Shown here: piece after piece, positions 1-12,893 of the stretch
Layout of the letters: each line of letters begins with the position of its first letter
Position numbering within the stretch: the stretch's first letter is position 1
The notes under the pieces: model-generated
What the model was told of the DNA's origin: nothing
What the model saw: the letters and a program-made list of their open reading frames with translations, nothing else
Database searches by the model: none
Assembly: GCA_003427395.1 (NCBI GenBank)
Contig: BFEA01000141.1
Coordinates: 1,532,948 to 1,560,358, forward strand
Direction of reading: 5' to 3'
From: Chara braunii
Taxonomy: Eukaryota > Streptophyta > Charophyceae > Charales > Characeae
DNA: 27,411 nt
Position numbers and translations under genes: made by a program

Positions 1-729
1 CTCTCTCTCTCTTATGCCAGGTACTAACCTGTGAAGATGGCGCTGTGCAGCAGGTACTTCGAAGACGAAGCTGGAACAATGGCACTGCAGTTAAGTCCCT
101 CTGGCCTCCGCCCAATCTCTCTCTCTATAGTACTACTCTAGCTGCTATGGCGCCCAGCGCTGAAGACTACAGCTAACGCTACTAGCGCCCAACATTGAAG
201 ACTATTGCTAACGCTACGACTACTCCTGCAGCGCTCCTCCAGAGTGCTGCTGCCGAATCCTGAAGACTGCCTCCTGCCTCCTGAACTGCACGTGAAGTGC
301 CTGGGAAGTACCTAGGAACTACTTGCAGCCTGCAGGGCGGGCCAGTCCTTTATAGTGCTGGCCCGTCCAAGAGGCTGCTCTTGCCAATGCCAAAACATGC
401 CAGACCCTGGGGTTGAAGTTCAAACGAAGGTCGTCTTGAAAATAGGCCAAAAATGGCCTGAGCTAAAACCCTGGTTTGGTGCCTGAGTTTCGGGGCAGGC
501 CGAACTCATGAGGGCCGAAAAATGGCCCTCAGTTTCAGGCTGAAAAGACTCAGGGCCGGAAAGGCCCAGATTTAGGCTGAAACGACACAGGGCCTGTAGG
601 CCCTATTTTTCAGGCTTTCAGGCTGAAACGACACAAGGCATATAGGCGCTTGATTTCAGGTTTTTGGCCTGAAAATGTCACAGGCCTGAAAGTGGCCCGT
701 GCAGCCTGTTGCAGGCGCAGCATGTAACA
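1..729 (-). repeat. 3' LTR of element A (partial)
   Basis: This matches 8815-9560 along its length. Its start, read on the minus strand, is TGTTACATGC (plus strand 720-729), next to the polypurine tract. It holds a TATA box (CTATAAAG, 348-355) framed by an 8-bp inverted repeat (338-345 and 358-365). The U3 part (about 480-720) is built from repeated units containing GGGCCTGTAGGCCC-type palindromes. The antisense splice-donor motif found in the sister LTR is damaged here (CAGTTAAGT, 88-96). The rest of the LTR lies left of the window. Confidence 0.92.
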
Positions 730-743
730 GCCCCCCCTCCTTA
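730..743 (-). other. Polypurine tract of element A
   Basis: On the minus strand this is an AAGGAGGGGGGG-type purine run directly upstream of the 3' LTR. It is the expected primer for plus-strand DNA synthesis. The same tract, with a longer G run, precedes the 3' LTR of element B at 26362-26376. Confidence 0.85.
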
Positions 744-744
744 T

Positions 745-2120
745 GAAGTCAAGCCAGGCCGAGGGCGAAGCTGACGATCTGAAGGTAGAAAGTGGATGCG
801 GGTGCGACGTGGAGCCGAAGATACCGGCTTGCCTTGCATCTTCCGTTCGTAGTGTGGGAGAACATCCGGAGCTGTTGCTTGGAGTTCCGCACGGGTTAAC
901 CATCAGCTCGATGACTGCAGTACGCAAAGTGTACCAAACACTCGGTTGGCCTGATGCCATAGCGTCGCTGGGAGATGATGTTGGTGACCTCTTGAAAACC
1001 GTCTATAGAGGGTGGGTCTTGCGATCGTCATCCGGGAAAATTGTCATGTTCCACTGGCATGTAAAGAGCCAACGTGGAGCAATGAAAGACCGGGTAGACG
1101 GGCAAGTGGGTGAGCACCTGAATGGTGAAAGAAGGTCCTTCGGGTGCATCCCCAGCGGGTGCCACGATCGGCCACGGCCCATCCATTTCGGGAGGAGCTT
1201 GCGAGAGATATCTTGTTCAAGGCTGAATTCTGCGGCGGAAACCCAAACGAGATCGCCGGCTCGGAATGGGCAAGGAAGACGTTGGCGATTGGCCTGTTGG
1301 CTCATGCGTTGCTGCGTCTTGGCCATCTGGTCCTATGCCTTGACAAGTAGCTCTTGCATCCGTCACAAGAAAAGAAGATGGTCGTCGCTCACGGTCGTTC
1401 GTGGAATGATTGTGTCCAACGGAGAAGTGACTGGCGAGCTGTGCTCAAACTCGAAGGGCGACATCCCGATAGCCGGGTGGATGGACGAGTTGTATGCCAA
1501 CTCGACATCCGACAGCCGCTCAAACCAATCCTTTTGGTCGGGACGGATGAGTGTGCGAAGGAGAACCTGTGCCGCCTGATGCGCCCTCTCCGTTTGGCCA
1601 TCGGTTTGGTGGTGGCGAGCCGAACTTGGCTTCAGAGATGAGCCCCATCGTTTGATGAGCGCCAACCAAAAATCGGACATGAACCGAGTGTCACGGTCAC
1701 AAACGATTTCCTTGGGGTAACCCTTGGTTCGAATCCAACCGACGTAAAGAACCTCGGCCAACTCCGGTGCCTTGGCATGATAGCGGCAAGGCAAAAACAT
1801 GGCGAACTGGGTGAGTCGGTCGACCACCGTGAGAATCCCGTCCACTCCGGTTTGTGCTTGGGGAACGGGCCGGTAATGTCCATGGCAATCGCTTCCCTTC
1901 GCCGCAAGGGGACCGGTAACGGTCGCAACTCGCCGTACGGATGATGATTGCTGTATTTGCAACATCGGCAAACCTCGCATGACTCGCAATAGCGTGTGAC
2001 GTTGTCGAGAAGACCGGGCCACCAAAAGCGCTCGCGGAGTCGTCCAATCGAACGATTGACTTCAAAGTGTCCGATGGCGGGAGCGTCGTGGAACTCGCCA
2101 AGAAGCCGTGTGCGCAAGTG
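745..2120 (-). pseudogene. Element A integrase with chromodomain-like tail (broken)
   Basis: Integrase would insert element cDNA into the genome. Read leftwards, the zinc-binding region (GEFHDAPAIGHFE near 2062-2100, then CESCEVC) leads to the core. The three catalytic acids are all visible: AMDITGPFP (1876-1893), CDRDTRF (1689-1706) and QTDGQTERAH (about 1581-1610). They lie in different frames, with a frameshift near 1850. A further shift precedes the C-terminal part (FRAGDLVWVSAAEF, 1003-1326). The tail, homologous to the RPTEYLVHFAY segment of element B, is a poor chromodomain-like match and out of frame here. The piece is a relic. The Ty3/gypsy assignment is firm; the chromodomain label is tentative. 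Confidence 0.88.
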
Positions 2121-2309
2121 TAAATCTCGTGGCACATAAAGATCCTTCCCTCGCGAGTGGACGAGCAAGTACCCCTCTTGGATCCGAGAGTGCGATGGCG
2201 CGGGATTAGGAGAGGAGCAATTTGCGTACTTGTCGCAAAACTCTTGGTAGCCGCAGATGAAGCTGTCCCGCAAGTCGTCGTTAATCTCAAAAGTTGAGTC
2301 GACTGCGGT

Positions 2310-3690
2310 ACAATGGTCCGGACGCTGTGAAAGAGCATCCGCAAAACGGTTTGACTTGCCCGAAATGTGGTTGGGGAAAAAGTCAAACTGGTCGATGAAG
2401 ACCATCCAACGGGCAATGGTGCTATTGACCGTGTCTTGGGTCTTGTAGAAGACCAATGGATTGCTATCCGTTACCCATCGGAACTGCCGTCGACCGAGAA
2501 GAAAATGTCGCCAGCGCTTGAGCGCGTGTACGAAGGCCAATAATTCCTTCTTCCGTGCGTCATCGATCGAGTGCACAACGGGCACTTTCTTGCTAAAGTA
2601 CTCGATCCGGTGCCAGTCCACGCCATCATGTTGCTCGAGGACGGCACCAATGCCATAGCCTAACGCATCGGTAGTGACGCGTGTCGGCAGAAGCGGATCG
2701 TAGATGCGCAACACCTCCGCGGATAGCAATGCGACTTTAAAAACCAAAAAGGAAGTTCGCGCATTGTCGTCGAAGTTGAATGGTCGGTCCTCGCATTGAA
2801 GCTTGGATAAATGAGTCGCGATCTTTGAGTAACCCTTGATGAAGCGTTGATAGTAGCCAGCTAAGCCAAGGAACGAACGGACGTTTGTGACGTTCTTCGG
2901 CTCCGACCACTCTTGGATGGCTTGAATCTTGTTCGAAAACGGACTGATGCCCTCCGGTGCGACAAAATGGCCCAAGTATTCTAGCTCTTGCCGGACAAAT
3001 TCGCAATTGTCGTGGTTGGCTTTGTACTTGGCGCGGCGGAACATCTCCAACACTCGTCGAAGGTGCTCAAGATGATCCTCCAATGTCCGGCTATAAACGA
3101 GAATGTCGCCTAAGTAGACTAGTACAAACCAGTCCAACATCGCACAAAACTCGTTGGTCATTGCCGCTTGAAAGGTCGTCGGGCCATTGGTGAGGCCAAA
3201 AGGCATAACGATCCACTCAAAATGCCCGTACCGTGTCCTGAATGCGGATTTGTAGCAATCTTGCGGGCGTATTGAGATTTGATGGTAGCCCGACTTCAAC
3301 TCCAACTTCGAAAAGAATTTTGCGCCGCCCAAACGCTCGAGAAGGTCGTCAATCCGCGGAAGAGGTCCCACATTCTTCACGGTTTGTGTGTTGAGCTTGC
3401 GGTAGTCGATGCACAAGCGAAGATCCTTGTTCTTCTTCCGTACGAAGAGAACTGGCGCACCGTATGGTGAGCTACTAGGGCGGATTCAACCCTTGTCCAA
3501 CAGATCATCGAGTTGCGCGCGGAGAACCGCAAGCTCTTCCTCGCTCATGCGATAAATGCATCTCCTTTCGGTGGGCACGACACAGGCCTCAAGAATGATC
3601 TCGTGGAAGATCGGCCGATCCGACACCACACCAGTAGGAGACTCGAAGATATCGGTGAACTCATCGAGCAACCGCACCACTCGGGGGTCC
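2310..3690 (-). pseudogene. Element A reverse transcriptase and RNase H (broken)
   Basis: The region encodes LCIDYRKLN, MPFGLTNGPTTFQ, FLGLAGYYQRFIKGYSK, then an RNase H starting TTDALGYGIGAVLEQ and closing with GKSNRFADAL. It is a long open stretch (1632-3416) but dead. The first catalytic aspartate of RT is Glu (FSKLELKSGYH, codon 3300-3302). The YLDD box is YLGD (codon 3108-3110, GAC to GGC). An in-frame TGA at 3486-3488 replaces the Trp codon of the usual KGWIRP motif, cutting off the N-terminal RT segment (3489-3680). RNase H keeps its first Asp. This is the best-preserved part of element A. Confidence 0.93.
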
Positions 3691-4230
3691 GAAGTCCGTA
3701 GGTGAAGATTCAGTCATCGGGGCGCCTCGTAGAAAACATAGGCCTATCTCGTCGATCCGCTCGTAAGCGCAAGTGGCCCGAAAAGACTTGGCCATTACAA
3801 CTTGGCACCGGATCGAGGAGTGAGGAAGAGGAATGGTACATGGTACTTCGGTGCCGAAGGCGTCGTGAACGGTATGTGTCCGCTGATGGAAGTTATCTGT
3901 GTGATCCGCACTTGCAAGCCAAGGCATCCCCACAATGATGTCGAAGTCCGTGTCCAAGACGTCAAACGTCACTGGTTCGCATGGATGAGGCGCGAAATAA
4001 ACCGGCACGACTTCAATCTAACGATCGAGGAGTTGTTGCGTCCGACCGTCCGCCAACTTGATCGTCATCGGGTTTGGCTTCCTTCAAACTTGTGCGCCAA
4101 GGCTGGCCCTTTGGATAAAGGTCTGGCTGATGAAATTGCGAGTCGCGCCGCTATCCAGCAAGCGCTGCAGGACGCTTGCCCAACTTGGATGCGAACATAA
4201 AGGAGCGGTGCGTCGTTATCATCGTACCAC
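3690..4230 (-). pseudogene. Element A retropepsin-type protease (broken)
   Basis: Retropepsin would cleave the Gag-Pol polyprotein. The C-terminal half is recognisable from FDVLDTDFDIIVGMPWL (within 3661-4008). The active-site motif D-S-G-A is encoded at 4144-4155, in the same frame as that half. Two stop codons separate them, and the flanking N-terminal sequence (YVRIQVGQASCSA, within 4065-4529) is in another frame. At least one frameshift therefore lies just upstream of the active site. The link to gag on one side and RT on the other is as expected for Ty3/gypsy. Confidence 0.8.
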
Positions 4231-4399
4231 TGCATGCGAAACTCGCGGGCCACCTTGGTAACATACGCAAGGATGTCCCCCACCGCAACTTCGTCATCCG
4301 TCGGCAAAGATGGTGGTGCATAGAATGCTAAGTATGTGTGGAGATGGGCGCATAATGCTGCGCATTGCGGTCCCGACAAATAGCTTGTGGAAGGGAGAG

Positions 4400-6224
4400 A
4401 AAGCCATTCAAAGTCCTCGGACGTCAACGGGTCCAAGACCTCTATGTTGAACTCGTGCGTCGAATCCCTTGAAGAACCACTCGAAGACGATTCATTGTTG
4501 CTGTTGCCGGACGGAGAGGAACCACACACACATCTTGTCCTTGAGCTTGAGAACCTAGCGAAGGAACGAGACGGGCAGCACAGTTCTCATAAGAATACAA
4601 GAGAGGACTGTCGACTTCCGCATGTGCCTCGGAATGAAGAGAGGTCACTCGTGAAACAACCGATTCCGAAGGCGTCGAGAGTGCAACTGCATCACTCTCG
4701 GCGGTGCTCACTTTCCCAAAGGGGCACGTTGCAGTGTCGTGTACCGCCCTGTTGCACCACAAGCAGTATCGGTACTTAGTACGGATGCGGTACACACCTT
4801 CCGAGATACCGTAATGTGTCCAAGGCTCTTGAGCCGCTGGTCCGCGGCCCGAGGGCTAAATTGGTGTGTCTTCGGTTTGCCGTGTCCTCGCCCTCTGGCG
4901 GGGCGGCCACCATCCCGGGCAGCTGTCAATCTGTCTCCTTCCTCAAAAGAGGCAGCCTCGTTTGAAGGGTCGGTCGCTGTAGTTGCTGCGACCACGACCA
5001 CTTTCGACCGATGCTGTCCTCTGCCTTGACCTGCAGCAGACGCATGGCCCAAATTCTTGGCTTCGATGTTCGTGACGGTGATCTGCGAGGCTTTATCAAA
5101 AAGCTGCTCACTTGTGGTGAGCGTCTCCGCAACTTGCGTCAAGGCGTTCTGCAACGCCGGACAACCCCTCCTGATGAAGAAGTGCTTGAGAGCGACAAAT
5201 GTCGACGGGAAGTTAAGTGGATGCCATACGTTGGTACTCAATTATCCAGTCCGTGCTTGGCAGGTCGTTCTGATAGAATCGTGGAAGTTTCTCGATTGCC
5301 TGAAGCTCGGGCAGCTCCACCTGGAACGGCTTATGCCATGCTGCCTTGAGATCCTCCCAGCTGATCTTCGTATGCAACTCAGAGACTGTTACGTTGTGCA
5401 TGGACAACATGTTGTCCAGCCATGCCTGGCACGCGCCTCCCGAGCGGGAGTATAAGTATGCGTGCCGGTTCGGGTTGATGACGTGGTGAATGTCCAACTT
5501 CAACTCGAAGCGGCGCCACCATGGGATCAGGTCTGTCTTCGTTGCATCACAGAAGATCGGCAGTCCGTCAAACTTTGGGATGCTCTCGCGAGTAATCACG
5601 GTCGGACTGGCTGCGGCGGCACAAATCTGCTGGTCAATCCGCTGATTTGTCGCTAGAGCGCCGTCCTTGAGAGTCTCGACGTCGATTTATCAAGACGTTG
5701 ACGCGGTCCGTCAAGTTGGAGGGTCCGGCGGGGGTGGCTGTTGTAGGCTGCTGTTCCAGCCGGCGTAGCCGGTCAAGCAGTTCATCGATAATTCGAATCT
5801 GCTTCCGGACCAGGGTGTCTACGCAGAGGATGTCCTCTTGCTGTGCTGCACAGGTGGCGACCAAGTCGCTCACATGTTCGATTGTGGTTGCAAGGCCACA
5901 CACAGCAGGGGGGGCACCCTCCTCTTCAACAGCCACTGGCCATTCGCCGGCGATCACCTCGATGTCCCCCTCGTATTCGAGGAGTTTGTCTCGACATAGA
6001 CGACGACGTTGAAAGTTCGCGTCTGCCACTTCGTGCTTCGTCTGTGGCCTTACTTGCTGCCTCAGCGTCCTCCTGTGTTCAGCGAGGTGACGCTGCTCCT
6101 CTGCGTCCTCATCTTCCTTCTTACGTGCGGATGTTGCCGCAGCTGCCCGTTGCTTGAACTCTGCTACCATGTCCACCATGCGGGCCTCATAGGCCTCGGC
6201 AGTCTCGCCTGGCTGCTGATCCAT
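4400..6224 (-). pseudogene. Element A gag (broken)
   Basis: Gag is the structural protein packaging element RNA. The likely start is the ATG at 6222-6224 (MDQQPGETAEAYEARMVDM), followed by a charged, coiled-coil-like region with QRAAAATSARKKEDEDAEEQ and a Leu/Arg-rich segment near 5700-5850. This frame stops at 5634-5636. A retrotransposon-gag-type capsid domain (FDGLPIFCDATKTDLIPWWRRFE ... AWHKPFQVELPELQAIEKL) continues in another frame at 5213-5640. A basic Gly/Arg-rich tract (GGRPARGRGHGKPK) then leads to the zinc knuckle. At least two frameshifts break it. No other gene is evident in 3700-6224. Confidence 0.78.
4724..4765 (-). other. CCHC zinc knuckle of element A Gag
   Basis: CLWCNRAVHDTATC has exactly the C-X2-C-X4-H-X4-C spacing of nucleocapsid zinc knuckles that bind element RNA. 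All four zinc ligands are intact. Confidence 0.88.
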
Positions 6225-6874
6225 GCCGCTTGTCTTTGAGTGGGTGAGCACCATGCACTGACGTGACCTGCTGCTGCGGTGACTGGTTGTTGACGTGGCA
6301 CAGCTGCCGTGCCCTGCTGACGTGGCCTGCTGACATGGCAACTCACAAATGCCCGCCGCAGGGGGTAACCGGAGGGAGATAGAGAGAAGACCAGAGGGGG
6401 CAATAACATAGGTGGGGAGGGGTGGGATAAATCGCCCAAATAAGGAGCCACTAATCAAAAAGAAAAGTTTGAACTTTGCAAAAAAAATTTGAGAAAAACG
6501 AAAAAATAGTTTAAAATACTCGTTTGCAAGTTCAGTAGGCCTCCCAACTCCCCCGAAGTGCGAAATTATCCATGAGAAAAATTTCGAACTTGCAGACCGC
6601 AAATGATCTTCTGATAAAAGAATTCCGAAAATGAAGTCAAAACAAAATTCGAAATTACTCAGATGAGCGTACGCGCAGTTGGAGAATGATAACTGCAAGA
6701 GGGATTCCCGTACTGTTTTCAAAAAAACGGATTTCAGAATAAAAATATTCCGGATTTCCAAATAACGGGAAATTGCAAAAGGAAATCAAAATTTTCAAAA
6801 AAGAAGAATTCCGGATTTTCAACAATGAAATTTCGAATTTTCAGAAGAAAAACGAAATCGGAAATTTCAGATGT
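6225..6874 (-). other. Untranslated leader of element A, gag-proximal part
   Basis: This AT-rich stretch has many repeated short words (GAAATTTC, GGAAATCCGGAAT, TTTCGAATTTT). It has a close counterpart in element B at about 14575-14790. It lies between the primer site and gag, with the solo LTR interrupting it. An open frame runs through it (to 6761), but it is low complexity and has no domain, so I read it as non-coding leader. Confidence 0.6.
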
Positions 6875-8009
6875 TGTAAAAGGGCCTTTACCCGATTTAG
6901 ACCCGGACTGACGAGAGCAGCTTAGTGGGGTCACTCGCACAGAGCCCAACTCGTGAAAGCAGATCAAAGGGCATGTTCTCTGGGTCAAAAGTCGCATCCT
7001 AGCTAAAATAAAAGTCAATGTCAAAGGTCACAGTTGTGCCCTGGACGAACAGTTGCAATATTCAAATGTGGGAGTCACATCTGTTCATCCAGGGGGTGTG
7101 CAGGATTTGTCTGTTCATGCAGGAGATGTGTCTGTTCGTACAGTATGTGTGTCTGTTCGAGCAGTAGGTGTGCCTGTTCAAAAGAAGTCAAAGATGAAGT
7201 CCCGGTCAAGATTCAAGTCAAAAGGAGAGTCTAGATACAGACTGAAAGTCCGAAATTAAGGCCTGAAGGCCGCAGCAGCAGTGACCCCTGAGGATAAGGG
7301 TTTGGGACACAATCCACAGAGGCTGGGACTGGGAAAGGACCCAAGGCAGACTGAATTCAGACCTCGCAAGGGGAGGCCAGCACTATAAAGAACGAAGCAG
7401 CCTCCCCACAAGGCAGATTCCCCATGGGCATTGATGCGTGGAAGTGCTGAGGCACTTGTGCGCTATAGTGCAGGGAGGAGCGCTGGCTGGAAGAGAGCTG
7501 TGCCAGAGGAAGGGAAGCTGGGCGCTGGCTGCAGGAGAAGCCATAGCTGCGCCAACCTGTGTTAGTAATAGTAGTAGGAGGATAAGTAGTGGGATATCAG
7601 TGAGTTGCATTCATAGTAGATTCTCGTAGACAGGAAGTGTGTATGCATGGTGAGACAAGGGAACCAGGACAAAGATCTTGAGAGAGAAGGGAGAAAGAGA
7701 GAAGACAGGTTATGACGTTGGATATGGTGGATACTTACCTGTTGGCGCCATACTCGTGATCTGGGGCAGACGCTGGCTGAGCCATGCCCTGTGTGTATGA
7801 TTGAAGGAGGGAGAGACTTGTATTCTGTGGGCGCTGAACTCTTGAGCTTGAGATACTCTTGTATAATGTGATTTGATAATATAAGCTGCGTTATCTGGTC
7901 CTCGTCTCCTCTCGACTTGGCTTTGTGTGAAGCTACTCAATCTGTGTGATGACATTTGTGCATGTGAAATGATACACTCCAGCAAGTGTGAACAGTCAGG
8001 TTCCTTACA
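6875..8009 (+). mobile_element. Solo LTR of a third family inserted in element A leader
   Basis: Element B's leader runs from GCAATAGCG straight into CTGAAATTTCC. Element A has an extra 1135 bp at that point. The insert starts TGTAAAAGGG and ends CCTTACA, giving the TG...CA ends of an LTR. It has a TATA box (TATAAAG, 7384-7390) framed by a perfect 8-bp inverted repeat (7370-7377 and 7400-7407). It also carries ATACTTACCTG at 7731-7741. No primer site, polypurine tract or coding domain is present, so it is a solo LTR. I could not find a clean 5-bp target duplication. Its orientation (TATA on the plus strand) is opposite to A. The short open frames inside it look like chance. Confidence 0.75.
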
Positions 8010-8164
8010 TCCGCTATTGCGATTTTCCACAACAAAAATAGCGAGAAAACAAAATCCAAGAAAAGAAAAAAATTTCGATTTTCGGCAGTGAGGTCAAAAT
8101 CGTGATTTTGGGGGCTAACTAGTGTGCTCTAATCAATCAACCAAAAAATAATCAGCTACCTAGT

Positions 8165-8207
8165 CCCCGCACACGTGTCAGATCAGGTCGTCCTGATTCA
8201 CGTGCGG
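8165..8207 (-). ncRNA. Stem-loop beside the element A primer site
   Basis: CCGCACACGTGTCAGATCAGG pairs, with bulges, against CCTGATTCACGTGCGG just next to the primer-binding site. Element B keeps the same hairpin at 14213-14253. The position suggests an RNA dimerisation or packaging signal. That role is inferred. Confidence 0.55.
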
Positions 8208-8208
8208 T

Positions 8209-8220
8209 GTTCCGATACCA
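8209..8220 (-). other. Primer-binding site of element A
   Basis: On the minus strand TGGTATCGGAAC follows the LTR end after two bases. It matches the plant initiator tRNA-Met type site (TGGTATCAGAGC) with two mismatches. It primes minus-strand DNA synthesis. Confidence 0.9.
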
Positions 8221-8222
8221 AC

Positions 8223-8701
8223 TGTTACATGCCCAGTTGGGCGATGTACATAATAACCGAGGATCCGCAATGTGATGAAAAGGACTGAACGGACAATAAA
8301 GTGCTAGTGAAATCTCAACAAGCAGTGCGCATCCTGATACATACAACAATGGTGTTTTATAGCGCAGTGGAAGATTTAGATACAAGTCCTGACCTGACCA
8401 GGACTGACCTATTTCACGTAGTACAAGATAGCGCAGCAGAATGCTAGAATACCAATGACTAGCCCAATTTGCAACGCAGACCAAACATACATCATGCCCA
8501 TCACAAGGTGTGAAGGGGCCTGGCGCTCTACACAGGAAGGAGGCGCCAGGTCCAGACATACACAGACGAAGAGGAGGGGATCAGACGAAGAAGAGGAAGG
8601 GGGAGATGGGAAAGTAGTCAACACCAAGTCTCATTACAAGTCCCAAATGATCCCTCTTCAAAATGTTTGAAGTCCAATGTCGAGCCTGGATCCAAATGTC
8701 A

Positions 8702-8738
<37 letters not shown>

Positions 8739-9560
8739 GTCTGCTGATGCAATGAACTCAGTTAGCGAGAGGGTGAGAAGGAGATGGTGGACTGAGAAGA
8801 GGAAGAAGAAGAACTCTCTCTCTCTCTCTTGTGCCAGGTACTAACCTGTGAAGATGGCGCTGTGCTGCAGGTACCTTGAAGACGAAGCTGGAGCAATGGC
8901 GCTGCAGGTAAGTCCCTCTGGCCTCCGCCCAATCTCTCTCTCTATAGTACTACTCTAGCTGCTATGGCGCCCAGCGCCGAAGACTACAGCCAACGATACT
9001 AGCGCCCAACGCTGAAGACTAAACGCTGAAGACTACTGCTAACGCTACTACTACTCCTGCAGCGCTGCTCCAGAGCGCTGCTGCCGAATCCTGAAGACTA
9101 CCTCCTGCCTCCTGAACTGCACGTGAAGTGCCTGGGAAGTATCTAGGAACTACCTGCAGCCTGCAGGGCGGGCCAGTCCTTTATAGTGCTGGCCCGTCCA
9201 GGAGGCTGCTCTTGCCAATGCCAAAACGTGCCAGACCCTGGGGTTGAAGCTCAAATGAAGGTTGTCTTGAAAATAGGCCAAAAATGGCCTGAGCTAAAAG
9301 CCTGGTTTGGTGCCTGAGTTTCGGGGCAGCCCGAACTCATGAGGGCCTGAAAATGGCCCTCAGTTTCAGGCTGAAAAGACTCAGGGCTGGAAAGGCCCTG
9401 ATTTAGGCTGAAACGACTCAGGGCCTGTAGGCCCTGTTTTTCAGGCTTTCAGGCTGAAACGACACGGGGCCTATAGGCGCTTGTTTTCAGGCTTTTGGCC
9501 TGAACACGTCACGGGCCTGAAAGTGGCCAGTGCAGCCTGTTGCAGGCGCAGCATGTCACA
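8223..9560 (-). repeat. 5' LTR of element A
   Basis: This 1338-bp LTR has 10-bp terminal inverted repeats: TGTGACATGC at its start (plus strand 9551-9560, one change) and GCATGTAACA at its end (8223-8232). Reading leftwards it has a U3 array of palindromic repeats (about 9320-9550) and a TATA box (9179-9186) framed by 8-bp inverted repeats (9169-9176 and 9189-9196). Further on are repeated AGCGCTGAAGACTA-type units (about 8960-9060), the antisense splice-donor motif CAGGTAAGT (8905-8913) and a (CT)n block (8703-8737). It is the reference LTR for comparing A and B. Confidence 0.93.
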
Positions 9561-9920
9561 CCATCCTACTCAGATTACCTACTTACATTTCCTTTGCTTA
9601 TATCAAACTTGCCACCTACTACCATCCCTCGTCCCTTCAAACTACCATCCTCTTATACACTATCCTGTCTCTATTTTCAAGTTGCCCCAATTTTTGCAAT
9701 TTTAAAACCTTTTCCGAAATTTTGTCCCCCTCTTCTCTGTGAAACGCACCTCCCTCTTCCCCAACCCCTATCTTCTTCAACTTCCCCTTATCTTGCCCCT
9801 TCTATTCCCTGGAATCCTTCTACCGTAAGTATGGTACATCTACAATCCCACCCGTCCCCCCTCTCTCTCTATGTCTCATATGTTCCAAAACTGCAATCTG
9901 TTTCAATCTGTAGGGGCTGT
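9561..9920. other. Pyrimidine-rich spacer, no gene seen
   Basis: This is low-complexity C/T-rich sequence on the plus strand, purine-rich on the minus strand. It lies between element A and the LINE-like fragment. It could be the 3' untranslated end of that LINE, which would read leftwards into it. I see no coding or RNA signal. Confidence 0.4.
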
Positions 9921-9923
9921 ACC

Positions 9924-12560
<2,637 letters not shown>

Positions 12561-12647
12561 CTTGGTCTCAGGTAGTTGTCACTACAGCGACCACGCAAAA
12601 GTCCAGTGCCCGGGACTTGTCAGCGAATGCAATTTTCTGATCCCACC

Positions 12648-12671
12648 ATATGCAGACCACGACCGTGCTGC

Positions 12672-12727
<56 letters not shown>

Positions 12728-12854
12728 ACAAAGCCACAAGGTTGGAGACGTGCCCGCTCTCTCTCTCTCTCTCCCCCATATGCAGACCACGACCGTGCTG
12801 CATGAGAGCGAGAGAGAGAGAGAGCACAAAGCCACAAGGTTGGAGACGTGCCCG

Positions 12855-12893
<39 letters not shown>
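12648..12893. repeat. Two-copy minisatellite with GA, CT and CA runs
   Basis: A unit with CATATGCAGACCACGACCGT, a (GA)n run, GCACAAAGCCACAAGGTTGG and a (CT)n run occurs twice, at about 12650-12775 and 12778-12872. The first copy has a (GA)n of about 56 bp (12671-12726). The array ends in (CA)n (12872-12893), and element B's LTR begins at the next bases. GA and CT runs on one strand are complementary and can fold back. Open frames here are repeat artefacts. Confidence 0.9.

Larger units (their letters stand above)
1..9560 (-). mobile_element. Element A: degenerate Ty3/gypsy LTR retrotransposon
   Basis: On the minus strand the order is 5' LTR (8223-9560), primer site, leader, gag, protease, RT, RNase H, integrase with a chromodomain-like tail, polypurine tract and 3' LTR (1-729, continuing outside the window). 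RT before integrase is the Ty3/gypsy order. By eye the two LTRs differ roughly once per 15-25 bases in the stretches compared, so the copy is old. Every coding region carries frameshifts or stops and the RT has lost catalytic aspartates, so it cannot be autonomous. A 1.1-kb solo LTR of another family sits in its leader. The target duplication cannot be checked because the left end is outside the window. Confidence 0.93.

Noticed and set aside
743-1579. A 278-codon plus-strand open frame opposite element A integrase
   Set aside because: It has no domain or sensible composition and lies antisense to recognisable integrase codons. It is a shadow frame.
5634-6761. A 375-codon minus-strand protein starting at 6761
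   Set aside because: The first 180 residues come from AT-rich leader. The gag-like part starts at the Met encoded at 6222-6224.
7731-7860. A full U1 snRNA gene or pseudogene beginning ATACTTACCTG
   Set aside because: Beyond the first 11 bases the U1 stem-loops and Sm site are not convincing. Only the short motif is claimed.
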